64,000 bases of DNA from Polyodon spathula (GCF_017654505.1 NC_054548.1:23136370-23200369); one strand, 5' to 3'; positions 44,818 to 58,217 are shown, counted from the first letter of the stretch. The notes: generated by a model not told the origin, from the sequence alone. A program made the numbers and translations.

Positions 44818-45145
44818 TCAGTATTGTACTTCTTGATAATGGAGGATACTCAAATGGTTGGAATTCTTCTTGTATCCTTGTCCAGCTTTAAGGTAATAAA
44901 TAATTTTCTGCCTAAGGTCTTCAGATAGTTCTTTACTTTTTCCCATATTGACTTATTGGTAATGACAGCAATTATCCTATGCCTAACCCTTTTATACTCT
45001 CTTTGCCTAACCCTTTTATGTTCACCTACAATCCAGAATTTTCTAGGCTGTTCTAGAATTAGGTTCTGCATTATCATATTGAAATTTCTAGCACCTTGTA
45101 GACAATACTATCATAGTATCAAAGGGTATGAATACTTTTGAATTA
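44818..45145 (-). pseudogene. Tc1/mariner transposase, N-terminal fragment and 5' terminal repeat
   Basis: From 44946 down: MGKSKELSEDLRQKIIYYLK, AGQGYKKNSNHLSILHYQEV, then a TGA at 44820-44818. This is the first helix-turn-helix region of Tc1-type transposases. The terminal repeat TTCAAAAGTATTCATACCCT (minus strand, 45141-45122) mirrors GTCAAAAGTTTACATACCCC at about 40916. Together with 40909-41559 this brackets one split Tc1 copy of about 4.2 kb including its insertions; the middle of the transposase is lost. Confidence 0.75.
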
Positions 45146-45159
45146 GCATTTTTTGAGTT

Positions 45160-46615
45160 TTTTTAAGATTTCTTCTCTGGGTTAATTAAATTAAAAGTGG
45201 CATATGGAATGTTTGGTCTTACTATATTAAAAAGAAACGCACAGGCTATTTTATGGTTTGTTTATTGAGAAATATATTGAAGTAGGTTCAAAGTTAATCC
45301 TTTATTCACTACTTTAAAACAAAGTTTTACTCAGAATTGGATTTAAAAGGGCAATTTAAACTTCCTTAAGAGATATGGTGTCCACAAATAAATAGATAAA
45401 ATACAAACATATGAGCACCAAATACTTCCCAAATGATTTACTTTTCATGGTTTCACTAGGCAACATTTTACTTATTAGAAATGTTTCAGATGCATTCATT
45501 ACCTTTATTTCTTTTCTACCAAAATCTGAAAAATAACTCCTAATCAGTGCCTTTTCTTCCGTGTTGTTTAACTTGCCCTGGCATTATTTTTTTAAATGTT
45601 GAATATCGACACCTACTCATTTTGGAAAAACACCACTTGCATTGTGCCTGATTTAATTCAGATTCTTATTTTAGCCGATGAAAAAAACTGAAAACCTACC
45701 GGTACAAATTTGTATCAGTTACCAGTGCTATGTTTCGAATGCAGTTTGACTGTATAATTATTAAAGCGAACTCCACCACCACAGGTACTTTTAGTGTACT
45801 CTCCATGTTGTTGTTTTGTTTTTTTCGAGTCTGTGACGAAACTCAAAAATCACTATTTTCCTCAGGATTTTCTGTGATCAGTGATCAGAAATCTCTCTTT
45901 GCTTCCCGCCTACACATGATTCCATTAGCGCTCCCTGCTGCTTGTGACGTTATGATCACAGAATGGTGCTATAGGCTAGAAAGGTGTTTTCTGTTTCCTT
46001 AACAACTGTATTAACAACCATGGCAGGAACCTGTTTATGTGCAAAATGACAAGATGACTGCGTGTGTTAGAGAGGGGCTGCATGTATTGAAAATGAAATA
46101 CATTTGTTACTGAATTTATCATAAAGGCAATGCCTCGGGTCAGATGGAAACTTTTTTTGCATGACTAGACTCGAGTCATTTGATTCCGAGTCTAGTCAGT
46201 GACAAGTCATTACAACTCTGCATTTTACATTGTCTCAGCTTAAGTGTTCAATGATAAAATTTGAGTTCAATTAAAAAAAAAATAAAAGCCTACATTTGTA
46301 ACTTAAATAAATCTGTTTCCTCTCTACACGTCTGCATTTGTTGGACAGAATGCGTGACTTTTGTTGAGAATTGCTTTCTGATTTTGTTTTAAATTGGAAG
46401 CATAGCTTTGTTTTTCAGAAGCATAACCTGTTTTTGGACTCTATCAGCATACTTATTGGAGTCTGGATTTTTAAATAATTTTACATAGCATTTTTAGTTG
46501 GTGCATTTTCACAGTGGTTAATCAATTCTATTTTATTTCATTCATTTTTAACAGCACTTTTCCATTTACAGTACTTAATCTAGTAATTAGAAAAATAAAC
46601 TGTTTTCCTGTTTCA
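45160..46615. other. Intronic sequence, nothing recognised
   Basis: No supported gene or repeat. Confidence 0.45.
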
Positions 46616-46627
46616 TAGGTATACTAT

Positions 46628-46709
46628 GACCCTATCTCAGATGGGGGTACGCGGTAGATTAAATTATTTGGAAAGGGGTACGGGGACTAAAAAGTTTGAA
46701 AACCACTGC
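46628..46709 (+). mobile_element. hAT (Charlie-like) terminus fragment
   Basis: AAAGGGGTACGGGGACTAAA followed by AAGTTTGAAAACCACTG is the reverse complement of a CAGTGGTTTTCAAACTT terminus. The opposite end was not found with confidence. Confidence 0.5.
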
Positions 46710-46720
46710 TATAGGCTATA

Positions 46721-46773
46721 CTGTCAGGTAGTTGACACTGATTTATGCATCCTGATGCAGAACTACCTGACAA
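46721..46773. repeat. Perfect inverted repeat / nested hairpin
   Basis: TGTCAGGTAGTT and AACTACCTGACA form a perfect 12-bp stem, with TGCATCCTGATGCA (a smaller hairpin) in the loop. Confidence 0.8.
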
Positions 46774-46774
46774 T

Positions 46775-47020
46775 AGATCCTTCATGCATTATATAGCGCT
46801 CTGCCCCTGCTGAGTCCTGTTTTGCTGTTTGTAGAGTTTTCTTTACACACAATTGCAAATGCCACCTCACCAATGCTCTGCTTTATTTTGTGAGTTGGCC
46901 CCACACATCATTTAAACATTGCAATTCAGTTTTATATTTTTAAATACTGATTCACTTTTGTATTAAACCTGCTGCTGTTTTAACCAGGAGTGATTTCCTG
47001 TTTTTTCCTAGTATGAGTAC

Positions 47021-47055
<35 letters not shown>

Positions 47056-48415
47056 ATTTTAAGCACCTTCGGGTTTATGACTCCTCTGCACACTTCTTAT
47101 ATTTAGTGAGTATTTTAGCTGTTTATTTCATTATAATAGACCCAGTAGCGTCTTGTAATTTTACCTTAGAGTTTCTGATTGAGTGTTTGAAGTTATGGGT
47201 GGAGCCAAATGTTTAAACAATAATGTGCACTGTTTTTATTTTATTTCTTTTCTGAACAAAAGAGCCACATGTCATTCTGTCTTTAGGAAACCATTTGTAT
47301 CTTCCTAAGGGAATCATTCAAGAGGCTTTAGAAGTAGTACTTGTGTCAATTGGACAACTAGTTCCAAAGGTAGATATATCAAATCTAAAGGACCTGACAA
47401 ATAACAACAGCAGTCTTTCTATTCATATCATGTTGACAAAAGCCTCTTTCTCAATGCTATCCAGAGATGACATTATGATTTCCCTTAAGTGACTGCAAGC
47501 TTGCTAATGTGCACGTATATTAGCTCATTTTCCTCCCCCAATGCGCTGTAGACTTCAAGTAGTTTTAAATTTTCAGTCGGGTTTTCTTTTATTATTTAAG
47601 GATGACCACAGAACAATATCAGTGAACTACATGTAAAATTGTTTATCCCCTACACAATTTTTGAAGACTGTAATTTAAATTAATTCATATATATTGACAG
47701 AATGCGTCTTATATCAAACCTATGCTAATGATCAATACTAAACTTGATATGCACCACAAGTGCTGTCGGTACTCAATCAACAGAGGTACACAGATCCGGT
47801 CAAGTAATTGAAGTTCAAAGCACATTTCTCACATAAAAGACTTCCCTTAAAGTAAAAAATTATAAAAGATTTCACTGCTGAGTTCATACAGTGTAGGAAA
47901 AAAATCTGGATATGCAGGAAGTTAACAATCTATTGCCATCTAAAATAATAGCCTCAGTGCACTGCAAATGGGGTTTGCTTTGACAGTTAAATATTCAAAA
48001 TAGAGGGGAAAAGAAAAGCCATGTTGATGAGTGCTGTAGATTAAACTGATTCCATAACTGGAAATGACACTTCAAGCTTCATTGTGTCCAATTTTCCCTT
48101 CATAAGTACTGCACTAGGGACATCATTTTTGTGGAAATGTATTGTTTATGGTTCATCTTAAGTAGCCTATGGTGTACAGTATATTCTTAAACTGTGAAAT
48201 CAAATACAGATTGGGATTGTGTTTGTTTGGGAAATTCAGCCAGAATTCAAACACTTACATTCTGACAAAAAAGAAAAAAAAGAAGAGTTTGCTTATGTTT
48301 GGTGGATGTGTTTTGGAGTGAACTAAAATGCCTTGAAAATAATAAAAACAAGGCAAATAATATTTAGTAGTTGTCATTTATTTCATTAACAGTAATAATT
48401 GAATAGAATTACTTT
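46775..48415. other. Intronic sequence, nothing recognised
   Basis: Poly-A run at 47022-47051. The short ORF at 47295-47492 is not recognisable. Confidence 0.45.
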
Positions 48416-48417
48416 CT

Positions 48418-48855
48418 CTGGGGTCCCTGAGTGGCTCACCTGGTAGAAGCGCAGCCGCGTGGCACGCAGGGCAAGTCATACAGCGCAGGTTCTCGTCCTG
48501 GCTCTGTGAGTTAGGCCAGCCTTCGCTGGGCACTCCAAAGGGAGCGTTGCATTGGCCCAGGTGTTCCCGTGGGTTAGGGAGGTAAAACCGATAGGGACTG
48601 TTTCTGCTCATCGCTCTACTGCGAACCCTGCTGGCCAAGCACCCAGTGTACTCAGGGCAGACACCTGCAGGGCTTGACTTTGTCCCATAGAGGTTGGTAG
48701 CTTGCTCACATCCACTCTCGAGTTCCTGGGTGAAAAAGGTTTGGTGATGGGATCGGAGGACAGCAACTGAATTTTCATCTGAGCCATGTGGAAAATTGCT
48801 GTGGTGAGGAGAAAAACGATTGGCCATTCCAAATTGGGAGAACATCAGGGGAAAA
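48418..48855 (+). mobile_element. tRNA-derived SINE
   Basis: The head carries a Pol III A box-like TGGCTCACCTGG (48432-48443) and a B box-like GGTTCTCGTCCTG (48488-48500), 44 bp apart, in a GC-rich 5' region after AT-rich intron. A body of about 330 bp and an A/T-rich end near GGGGAAAAAATTATAATTGG follow. The open frames on the opposite strand are SINE artefacts. Confidence 0.72.
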
Positions 48856-48857
48856 AA

Positions 48858-50355
48858 TTATAATTGGACACATTTAAAAAAATGACTTTCTTCCTTAGTT
48901 TCCTGCAATACTGTACACGTTTCTGTGTTTTTTTCCTGTCTGTTTAATAGCAGCTGGTTTTGCCATATTTTACGTGCAGACAGGATGCGGCACAGCCGAT
49001 GACCTTGTTAAGAACCACCTGATTTAATCTCTCTTTCAGCTAGCAGGCAGTCTGTTTTATTGGCCACCAGGCCTTACACTTGAACATTGTTCCTCTGGGA
49101 TGTCAAGTAATGGAGAAGGTTCCTGAAGCGGGACCTCCCTTTTAGTGGGAGCAGCACACGACCCGAGCTTGACCACCTTTTGTTTTACAGCTGTTTTTTC
49201 TCACTTTGTTTTGGATTTTTGTATTATGTACATGTGTATTTATTTCCTTCCACACTAGGGATACAATTGCTGGTACCCCAGTGGCAACCACCAACTACTG
49301 CAACTACCTGTGGTTAATGAAACCTGGATGTCTGAGTGGCATTTTGAACTACAAGTCCTCTGTGTCTCTCTCATCTCTCAGCGGATGCCCACACAGTAAC
49401 AGATACCCCTGTTAAAGACCCATACTCAGACAGCTTGTGCTCGATAACAGGGAATCTGTTTTACTTGTGTGTGCTTGCAGAAAACAGCAGAGAATGAATT
49501 AAATCTCACCTAATACTTTGGACAACACCTTTTCTTTCTGAAGCACACACATACTGTAGCTATGGTTACAGCCCCCTACACCAACACCACTTACATAACA
49601 TACCTTTTTTTGGATTGTAACGAAAGGTATCTTGTAATTGGTATTGCACCTATACATAATGCCTATTAATTACAAGATGTCTGTTGTTGCAAATTAAAGA
49701 CAAATACTTATATATTAATAATACACCGTAATCTAGTGGTAACGAAAATGAAATGTTTCCTAAAGGTCTGTGATTAGTATATTTTGACTGTCCACTGCTG
49801 GGTCATGTACAGATTCTTGGAATTTGTAATAAAACTGGTACTGTCCCCAGCAGGTGCAAAGTAATTACATTAATATGTATGAACATTGAAGTCAAGCTGG
49901 ATTCTAAAAGTAAAGGTTTCAAATACTAAACATTCTAAACATATCCTTTAACATTCCACAGTCTAATTGGAAAGTGTTCTATGCATAAATTATCCATGAT
50001 TGTCCTTGACATTATTGAAACCGACATGGGCTCTCCATTGTGTTTGACTTTTGATACTGTATGTACCTCACGATACAAAGATTCCTTAAACTCCCCTAGA
50101 CTTGCCATTCAAGAGGTTTTGACTCTCAGCAGCATGAAATAAGCATTGATTCAATGAACTTGAATATGAGACTCATAAGCCTTCTAATGCTCACTGCATG
50201 AAGGTTATCTAATGGATTCGCATAGATCTTAACATATTAGCTTATCCAAGGTTTTCACTGTGATAACCCTTAATCCAAAGCTAAGAAGGATAGCATATCA
50301 TATATCAAAATATCTTCCCTTCTATTTTAACCAAGGAAAAATGTTTAAAATTATA
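48858..50355. other. Intronic sequence, nothing recognised
   Basis: No supported feature. Confidence 0.45.
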
Positions 50356-50360
50356 CAGAA

Positions 50361-50482
<122 letters not shown>

Positions 50483-50484
50483 GT

Positions 50485-51919
50485 GGCTTGAAAAAGTAGA
50501 AGAAGAAGAAGATGCAAATATGTACTGTATTGTCAGAAAGATTCTTGTAATAGCATTATAGCAATAGGTTGGAACGACACACCTAATTTTGAAAGTGTTT
50601 CATAACCCCCACCTTTCAGTACTGATGGAAATTATTAACTGTTTGCCCTTTTGATAACATAATCAGCTGGAAATAAAGCATCTTACTCATTAAGACTGGA
50701 AAAATGTTGGGCTACTAACAACTGGGAGTGTTGTCTTGTTTATTGCCCAGAGACTCACTTATAGAGAACAATTGGTTGTGCCTCTGAGTCAAGAGAATCT
50801 GCATTTCTTATTTCTTCATTGTGCAATCTGTTTGTGGTGGACTAGTCCCTCCTCTATGAATTAGCTTCCTATCCCTCTCATCACTGCCTAGTTGTGACCT
50901 GGTGCTTATTTAATATATAATGCACCCATTTTACAAATACTGGGTATATAAGGGGAGTGCATTAATTAATCATGATTACGGAGTAATAGTATTCTATCTA
51001 TATACAGTAGTATATTAATATATAATACAGTAGTATATTAATCTAGAATATAGACATGTACGTTACACAAGAGGTCATCATTTTAGATGAAGTGTACATT
51101 ATACATATAACCCAAGGCTGCTCAGTTTTGCACATTAGTCAAAAGTGCTGTTAATGCAACTACTGAGAGGGCTAATATGACATGTATTGGAAACTTGTTC
51201 TGTATACTATTGAATACATACATCTTCATTCAGTTTCTTTCTTATTTACAGTATTTGTAACTGTAACCAAACCAAGCTTATTATCAATGCAGGCCTACTG
51301 GAATTAATTCCTAATATTCAAAACAAAGCTTGTTCCCAGTCCTATGAGAGTTATATGGAACCAGAACAATTCAATTCCTGATTTGTCCTCAAGGGTTAGA
51401 CTGCACTGCAGTTTGAGCCATATTTCCACAAAGTTGTATCTCAATATCTAACTAGCCTAGAGATCCGTTTGAGATTTGCCAAATCCTACCAAGGAGGAAT
51501 ACTTGACAAAATAAAATGTGTTCCTATGACGATGCTGCCCCAAGTTGTTGGAGGGTATAAATTGCCCTAGCCATATAAAACAAATTAACAGTGATGTTAT
51601 ATACACGCTGCACTATTTACGTAAAGCATTAACATGCAAGCAAATCCTTATGGTCCTATAGTATGTCTCTTGGTAAGTTAATATTAATGAATATGTATTT
51701 AAAATAAATATTGTATTAAGTTGTACAAGCAGAAGCCACATACATCACTTACTGAAAATGATAGAGCTTAGCAGTCCCTGGAAAAGTTGACTCTTATGGC
51801 AAATGCATCTGCTAAGTGTGCTGAAGATAACACTGCTTAAAATCATTTCACACCATGCTGCTTCTCTGGTCAGTGGCTACATCATGCAAGAGCAAAAGCA
51901 AAAAAACAAATAAATAAAT

Positions 51920-51966
<47 letters not shown>

Positions 51967-52670
51967 GAATGTGATGCACAAACTACATTACTCACCACCA
52001 ACAAATACTATCACCCATCATACCTTGCCATGCAGAGTGAGCCAGAACTATTCATATACATCTTATAGATCTTGCACAACTGGAATGCATTGAAATATTT
52101 CATATAACAATATTTCCAAAAGCTTACAAGGAACAGCATGAATTAACAACTCAATGCCAGCATCCCCTTGTTCTCCATTATTTGCCATTGAGTGTCTAAT
52201 AGCAGCAGAGAAGATGTGGGAGTGCTGGAGCAGCAAGCTGACCTATAGCAGCTGTCTATCAATGCTGCTTTGGGTTCAGTAGATAACTGGTGTCCATGTG
52301 GTGTGTTGAAATCAAAATCAATGTTTAAAAGAAAATGCATTCTGTGAACCTCTGGGAGTGCATAAATATTCCTCAGGCAGCAAAAGAGAAAAAGAGAAAA
52401 AAACTATTGTTCCATCTAACAAACCTATCTTTTTAAGAACATTCATCCACCTGAGGTAAAAATTACAATGACCATGCCCAATCAAGATTTTATACACGCA
52501 AGTCTGGCATAGTTGGAGTTGTGAAAGGTAATGTATTGTCCCATGTTATTGAGACAGGGCTTGAATTTCATTTTTGTGTGCTGGGTGGATTTCCTCCCCT
52601 ATGCTACAGCCAATGATTCCAAAATTTTAGGGGGGAGTGGCAAAACAAAATGCACTTTTGCATATATATA
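50485..52670. other. Intronic sequence with a (CA)n tract
   Basis: (CA)n at 51922-51962; nothing else recognised. Confidence 0.5.
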
Positions 52671-52671
52671 T

Positions 52672-53005
52672 ATACAGTACCAGTCGAACATTTGAGTACA
52701 CATGCTGAACACTAAGTTTTTTTCATAATTGACAGTGTTTTGAGCTTGTATTTCAGGGGCAGTTAATCGCCGGTTTCGCAGACTTGTGACTCGAATGAAC
52801 TTGTTCTCTGATTCTGAGGTCACCCTTGGCCTGCCTGACCTTGTTCGGTCCTCATGAGTGCCAGTTTCTTCAAATCTTTTGATGGTCTTGGCCACAGCAG
52901 TTACAGACACTTGCAAAGTTCTTGCGATTTGTCTTAAAGATTGACCTTCATTTCTTAAAGTAATTACAGTCTTTTTTCTTTGCTTAACTGAGCGTATTTT
53001 GTCAT
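52672..53005 (-). pseudogene. Tc1/mariner transposase N-terminal fragment, second family
   Basis: Minus strand from 53005: MTKYAQLSKEK, a frameshift, then TVITLRNEGQSLRQIARTLQ, VSVTAVAKTIKRFEETGTHE and DRTRSGRPRVTSESENKFI, with RRLTAPEIQAQ. This is the paired-like DNA-binding domain with GRPR hook typical of Tc1 transposases. It runs into a terminal-repeat-like ACAGTACCAGTCGAACATTT at 52673, so the catalytic domain is deleted. Different sequence from the Tc1 at 40.9-45.1 kb. Confidence 0.78.
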
Positions 53006-53112
53006 TTTATGTTACCTTACATTCAGGAATGACAAACTTGTGCCTATGCTACCTATATTTATAGTAATCATGGACCCTCACCTGTTAACAATAGTTGGTG
53101 ACAAAAGGTTAA

Positions 53113-53135
53113 TGTGTGTGTGTGTGTGTGTGTGT
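53113..53135. repeat. (TG)n microsatellite
   Basis: Twelve TG units beside the Tc1 fragment. Confidence 0.95.
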
Positions 53136-53323
53136 ATATTACTGCATCATCATTCACAATGGTGTTGCTTTAAAATAAGCTGCTTTCAGGAGACCTAACA
53201 GCTGTTCATCACTGTGAGACTGAGCACTCTCCATTGCTTCTGCCATTGCCTGATGTGAAGTTTTTGCTGTAGCAGAAGAAAAAGGTGCTTTTCTTTTTAA
53301 CCAGAGCTCCATTGCTTTTTTTG

Positions 53324-53929
53324 TTAACTCTTTACACTCAGCCCTATTTCCATCCGTTTTTCACTGTTTCATTTTTGTATGATTAACTACTTGAAAGTTT
53401 GTACTACATGCATGTAACATATCAAATGAAAGGCCACAAAATGTCATTTCATATTATGCAACAGGATCAGGCATCCTATCTGTGGTAGAGACGAGAATAT
53501 ATGTAAAAGAAAAAAAAAAAAGTTTTTCCAAAATAATCATATTTAGTCACTGCTATAAATATTGTAATCATAGATGGCTCAAAAAAAAAAAAAAAAACCT
53601 GCACCATTGAACCTCAATAAGAAATGAACATGGGGGCAAGTTGAACTTCTAAGCTTTCCAATGATACCACCCCTTTCAGTCTAACTGCTACAATGACAGA
53701 GCAATAGACACAGAACGAAACCTAAGCTGTGAACTCTATCACATGAGAGGCTTAACTTCAGGCGATCGTAGTTCCGGCTGGGAGTGCCATATACACACCG
53801 AATACGTCTTTGGAAAGCCCCTGTACTTTTTAAACCAGGCAGGTGGCTTTTACGTTGCCTGAGTAACATGTGCGTAACCTTAGGTGCGCTGGCGCACCAA
53901 AATGAATGGTGCCGAGTTTTAAGAGTTAA
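53324..53929. mobile_element. piggyBac-like MITE with TTAA duplication
   Basis: TTAA (53324-53327) then CTCTTTACACTCAGCCC; right end GGTGCCGAGTTTTAAGAG then TTAA (53926-53929). Termini are inverted and imperfect (CTCTTAAAACTCGGC against CTCTTTACACTCAGC). This resembles vertebrate piggyBac MITEs such as the MER75/MER85 type. A partial relative lies at 26819-27045. No transposase. Confidence 0.72.
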
Positions 53930-53931
53930 AG

Positions 53932-54900
53932 TGAAAGTCACCGCTTGCACAATAACACCTAGATAGACTTAATATCGTCTTTTTTTTCAAAACTGTTTAG
54001 TTACTGCAGTGTACTGAGTTTCTATAATCCTTACGGTAGCAGCCGAGAATCACGTACAAGAGAATAAAGTCTCGCAAAACTATCCAATATAAAAATGTCC
54101 AGCACTACTTTGATTTATTTATTTATTTTAACCAGAACTACTCAGAATGCAGGTCATAGTGGTTTCGTCACTGACACCCAATTCCTTATAGATTGTTGTA
54201 GCATTTCAGGCATTCTAAATTGGGTGAAACATACAGTAGCTTGGTATCTTAAAATATCTCTTTGGGATTTTCCCGCACTAAAAGTTGCAAATATGCGGGA
54301 GCAACTTGGAAAATGCGCGATTCCAGCAATCCCGCGCTGAAATTCAAGCCCTGTAAGAATAAAAGATGTATTCTTTTTCATGTAATGAAGAAAAAAGGAT
54401 ATTAGGAATAAAAGTGTTTCTTATTTTTTAAGGTGTAAAAGACATGCCCTGCTGTGCAGAAAATTAAAATAAAAATGTACCCAACTGCAGCTCAGACTTG
54501 TCCTGCTGGGCATTGATATCTTGTAGTACAATCTTACTGAAAATTTTTTGCACTTACAGACAGGTATTTCCCACTCAATAAATCAGATTTTTTTTTTTAT
54601 CAAGTAAAAATGAATAAAATTTTTTGGATTACCTAATTTCTCAATTAGCATTCACACAGGAGGTCCCTGTTCACATTTAACCTTGGAAAGCAGACTCTCA
54701 GCAAAACAGTGTGAGAACAGAATAATACAGTATTTTCTGAAGAATATCCAAACAGTGTCCCAATGGTCCCCAAATCAGACACATTCTTGTGAAATACTTA
54801 CAGCATACAGGCAAATGTATGCTGCCTACTGTGATACCTCTGTGATATGGTAATGTACTTGAATTCAGACATTAATTAATTATGTTAATGATAAAATAAC
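53932..54900. other. Intronic sequence, nothing recognised
   Basis: No supported feature. Confidence 0.45.
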
Positions 54901-54904
54901 TTTA

Positions 54905-54986
54905 GTCTCTTATGGAACAAACATATCTTTGTAATATATGGTAAAAAAAGCATGAACCTTATACTTCTCATATATAGAAATTGGCC

Positions 54987-55054
<68 letters not shown>

Positions 55055-55240
55055 GATATATTTAAAATATATTTTAGTCTGTAATCCATATATTTATTTT
55101 ATATGGATTACAGACTAATGAAAATATATGGTGCACCTTATATTTTAAATATATAAAAAGGTGCCAATTTCTATATATGAAAAATATAAGGATCATATTT
55201 TTCTACCGTATATTAAAAATATATGCTTTTTCCCCATTTA
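54905..55240. mobile_element. Long palindromic element with TA expansion in its left arm
   Basis: Centre: AGTCTGTAATCCATAT / ATATGGATTACAGACT around 55094. Outer arms: CATATATAGAAATTGGCC (about 54969) against GTGCCAATTTCTATATATG (about 55162), and TAATATATGGTA against TACCGTATATTA further out. A (TA)n of about 62 bp (54991-55052) sits only in the left arm. Confidence 0.75.
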
Positions 55241-55244
55241 ATAT

Positions 55245-57100
55245 ACTCCTTATTTTACATTTTTTGAAGATCAAGCTCATTGAACATAAACACTTTCTGC
55301 ATGGTATTGTTACTTCCAAATTGTGTACCTTCTACAACAATTTCATTTTAAGTAAATGTTTCCTCATATTTGTTTTCAAGCTGCTTTTAGGTCTTTGATA
55401 TACAAGGGCTTAGCTTTAAGTGGCAACAAAATGCAATAATAAAAGGGTCATTTACACTTACTTTTAAAGTATTAGATTCTGTTTTATCTCTATGATCTCA
55501 GACATCAAATACAAATCTTCTATATTGGATGTTTCTGATCCGAGCCTTGCTTGTTCTATGGGAATACTTCCAAACATCCCAGACTTGGTTGAAGCATCTT
55601 AACAAACACTGTTATGTTTGACTAATCTTTATATTTTTTATTTTTTTTTTTTTTTTTTAATCTCACAAAGGATGCCCATTGATAGGTGTCATGATATAAT
55701 GAAGCAAAGTGAAGCAATGTCTGCTGAGTTGAGCCTTCTGAGATTGCTCAGAGTTCAGTGTGAAGGAAGCACTTGTGTCCACTGAAAGAGAACCATGGAC
55801 TCCCTACCTGCCTATACACCTTTAGTCTTATTAGAAAAGATTTGATAGAATTCAGCCTGTACGAATGAACCCTCTATCAGACTCATGTGGCCCTACTCTT
55901 AAAGCATTTTGTTTTCTGGCAGGAATAGAATAAGTTTACATTTTTACAAGTTTTACCTTTTGGCAATATTTGAAATGATTTTGAATGGCGTTGCTGAAAT
56001 ACTGATTTTCACTGATTTATTTATTATGACCTTGCTGTTTTGAAAAGCCCAACTCTGCTGAAGTTGACAACACTGCAGAGATACAGGCTATGTTTACAAC
56101 AGAAAAAACTGAAAAAAAATGAACTGGTACACTTTTGGAGTACCTTTGTAATACCATAAAAGTTTCAATTTACCTTCGGTACTCTGAAGTGGGCAGTATT
56201 GTATTTTAACTGGAGCGGGACTTTAATGAAAGTATAAATAAAGCACAATAAAGATATCATCATTAGCATGGGCTTTTATGGAATAGATGGACAATAGGCA
56301 ATGTCAGATGGCAATAAAAAAAAAATCATAATAATGTGTATATAACAGTTTTAACTTCCACTTAACTTTTCCACTATTACCTTCAAGTAATATAAAGGGA
56401 AGAGTACAACAATTTGAAGTTTATAAATTAGGGCTTTCTGCCTAGGTGATTACATTTCAAGACATTGATTGATTCCTGTACAAGAGTTTCATGAAAAAAA
56501 AGTAACCATTTGCTATTTGACAACACCATAGTGATTTAAACTGTTGCTATTAGGATCCAAACAGAAAACAATAAAGGTAACAGTAGATCAGCACATAATC
56601 ACTGTCACAGATTTTACTGTTCCTTGTAATGCCAGGACAAATAAGAATAAACCCCATTCCCTTTTTTGAAATGGTAAAGACAGGTTTCCTGAATTCAAAC
56701 CTAAACCTATTTAATTAATAGAACATTTAAAAAAATAAAGTAAAACATCTTCCTTACCTGCGAAGAAACAGTGACCTTGCTATAAATGACTTAAAAGTTG
56801 CATTAAAATTTCTGAAAAGGTTACATGATCTGGGCTTTAGTATAGAATGAGTGGGGTGTGTCGAATAATAGCCAATTCTAGGCTTTAATTGTAAATCAGT
56901 GAAGCAGATAGGGTTCGTATGGTAATGCTCATGCCAAACTGTTTAAATTTATGATTCTTCTTACGGAAGGTCTTTCCATCTTAAAAAATTAATTTCCAGT
57001 GGTTGACCTCCATAGTCTTGTCTCTTAGATAATTTGTAAAGCTTGACTTTACTGCTTGCTGCCATTGATTTGCCTAATCTAAGTTAAGCAACCATTCCAA
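55245..57100. other. Intronic sequence, nothing recognised
   Basis: Poly-T near 55640; no supported feature. Confidence 0.45.
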
Positions 57101-57101
57101 T

Positions 57102-58217
57102 CAGTGGTGGCTCGTGACCTCTGAGTCAGGGGAGGCACAAGTGCAGGGGTGGGGGGGTGTAATGTATTTATTTGCCATCAATCTCTTCTAAAGGGATTAC
57201 ATTTGCAATAACATTGAACATTTAAACAAAGTAGTTTTTTTTTTCAGTATTCAGTATTATTAGCATTACAGAGATAGGGATTTTTAACATGATTTCTAAC
57301 ATGATTTTCAGCTTTAACATTGACAGGGAGTTAAAGTAACAGGTTCATAAATAACAGTTAGGTCCATATGAAATCCACTTTATTACTTTCTGATTTCAGT
57401 TTTTATCGTTTTAAAAAATATAATTAGGTTGATTTAATTTAACTTACTGTATGTACATAGGCGCAGCAAACAACACAAAATTATAAATCTAGAGGCTTCT
57501 GTTTTTTCCATTCGGTTTGAGTTCGTGTGCATTGGAGTCAGAGTCGTTTTTAATTAAATTGTATTGAAAAATAGTATGGTTACCTTTAAAAATGGGTTGT
57601 GGAAGTAAACTTTAGAGTTAGTTTTTAAAGTTTCTAAGCATTTTATCTGGGGATTTTCCAGTTATAAAAGTCCTCTTTGACATTCTGAAAGGCTGTTACT
57701 GTATTCATGAAGTAACTTTGCTTACAGTGAAAAAAAAAAATACACACACAGCACATTGTGTCTCATCTTACCATAGCAAGAACCAGCAACGTCATTTTTT
57801 TTTTTTTAGCTACCTGCCTGTCCTGTATAGTATGCATGCCAATTAAAGTTGTACAAGTCCCCTTGAAATATGTAATCTCAAACATAATGCTCGACTGCAC
57901 GTGAAATTACTTGTTGTTATTACAGTAGCAAATTCAACTTTGGTTATGGCTTCCCTTCAGATTGTATCTTGAGTTTTTCAGTCTAATCTAGCGTGGCAAA
58001 CTGAGTCTTAATCAGCCAATCAACTGCGTTATCCTGCATTTCACATTTGAAGCCTTCACAAGACAGGCGCCAAAATAAAACAATAACAACATATATTGTG
58101 TTTCTTACCACTGATGAGATGCAAAACTAAACAATGCAATTTCAGTCAACACACCTACATTAACTGCACATACAACTGCATTTAAAATTTGTGCCCAGAT
58201 CAGACGATCTGCCACTG
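57102..58217. mobile_element. Possible hAT-like element (CAGTGGTGGCTCGTGA end)
   Basis: CAGTGGTGGCTCGTGACC with AGGGGAGGC on the left and AGACGATCTGCCACTG on the right suggest hAT termini. Flanking 8-mers do not match, and a second AGGGGAGGCT...CTGCCGCTAC piece follows at about 58240-58280. Extent uncertain. Confidence 0.35.

Noticed and set aside
45968..46720. Repeated GCTATAGGCTA near 45968 and 46709 as a hAT target duplication
   Set aside because: The right side has a convincing CAGTGGTTTTCAAACTT end but nothing like it follows the left copy, so chance or loss cannot be told apart.
48378..48845. 155-codon minus-strand ORF
   Set aside because: It lies antisense to a tRNA-derived SINE with A and B boxes on the plus strand.
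57102..58217. Complete hAT element with target duplication
   Set aside because: Ends are suggestive, but the flanking 8-mers ATTCCAAT and CTAAAATT differ; kept only as a low-confidence feature.
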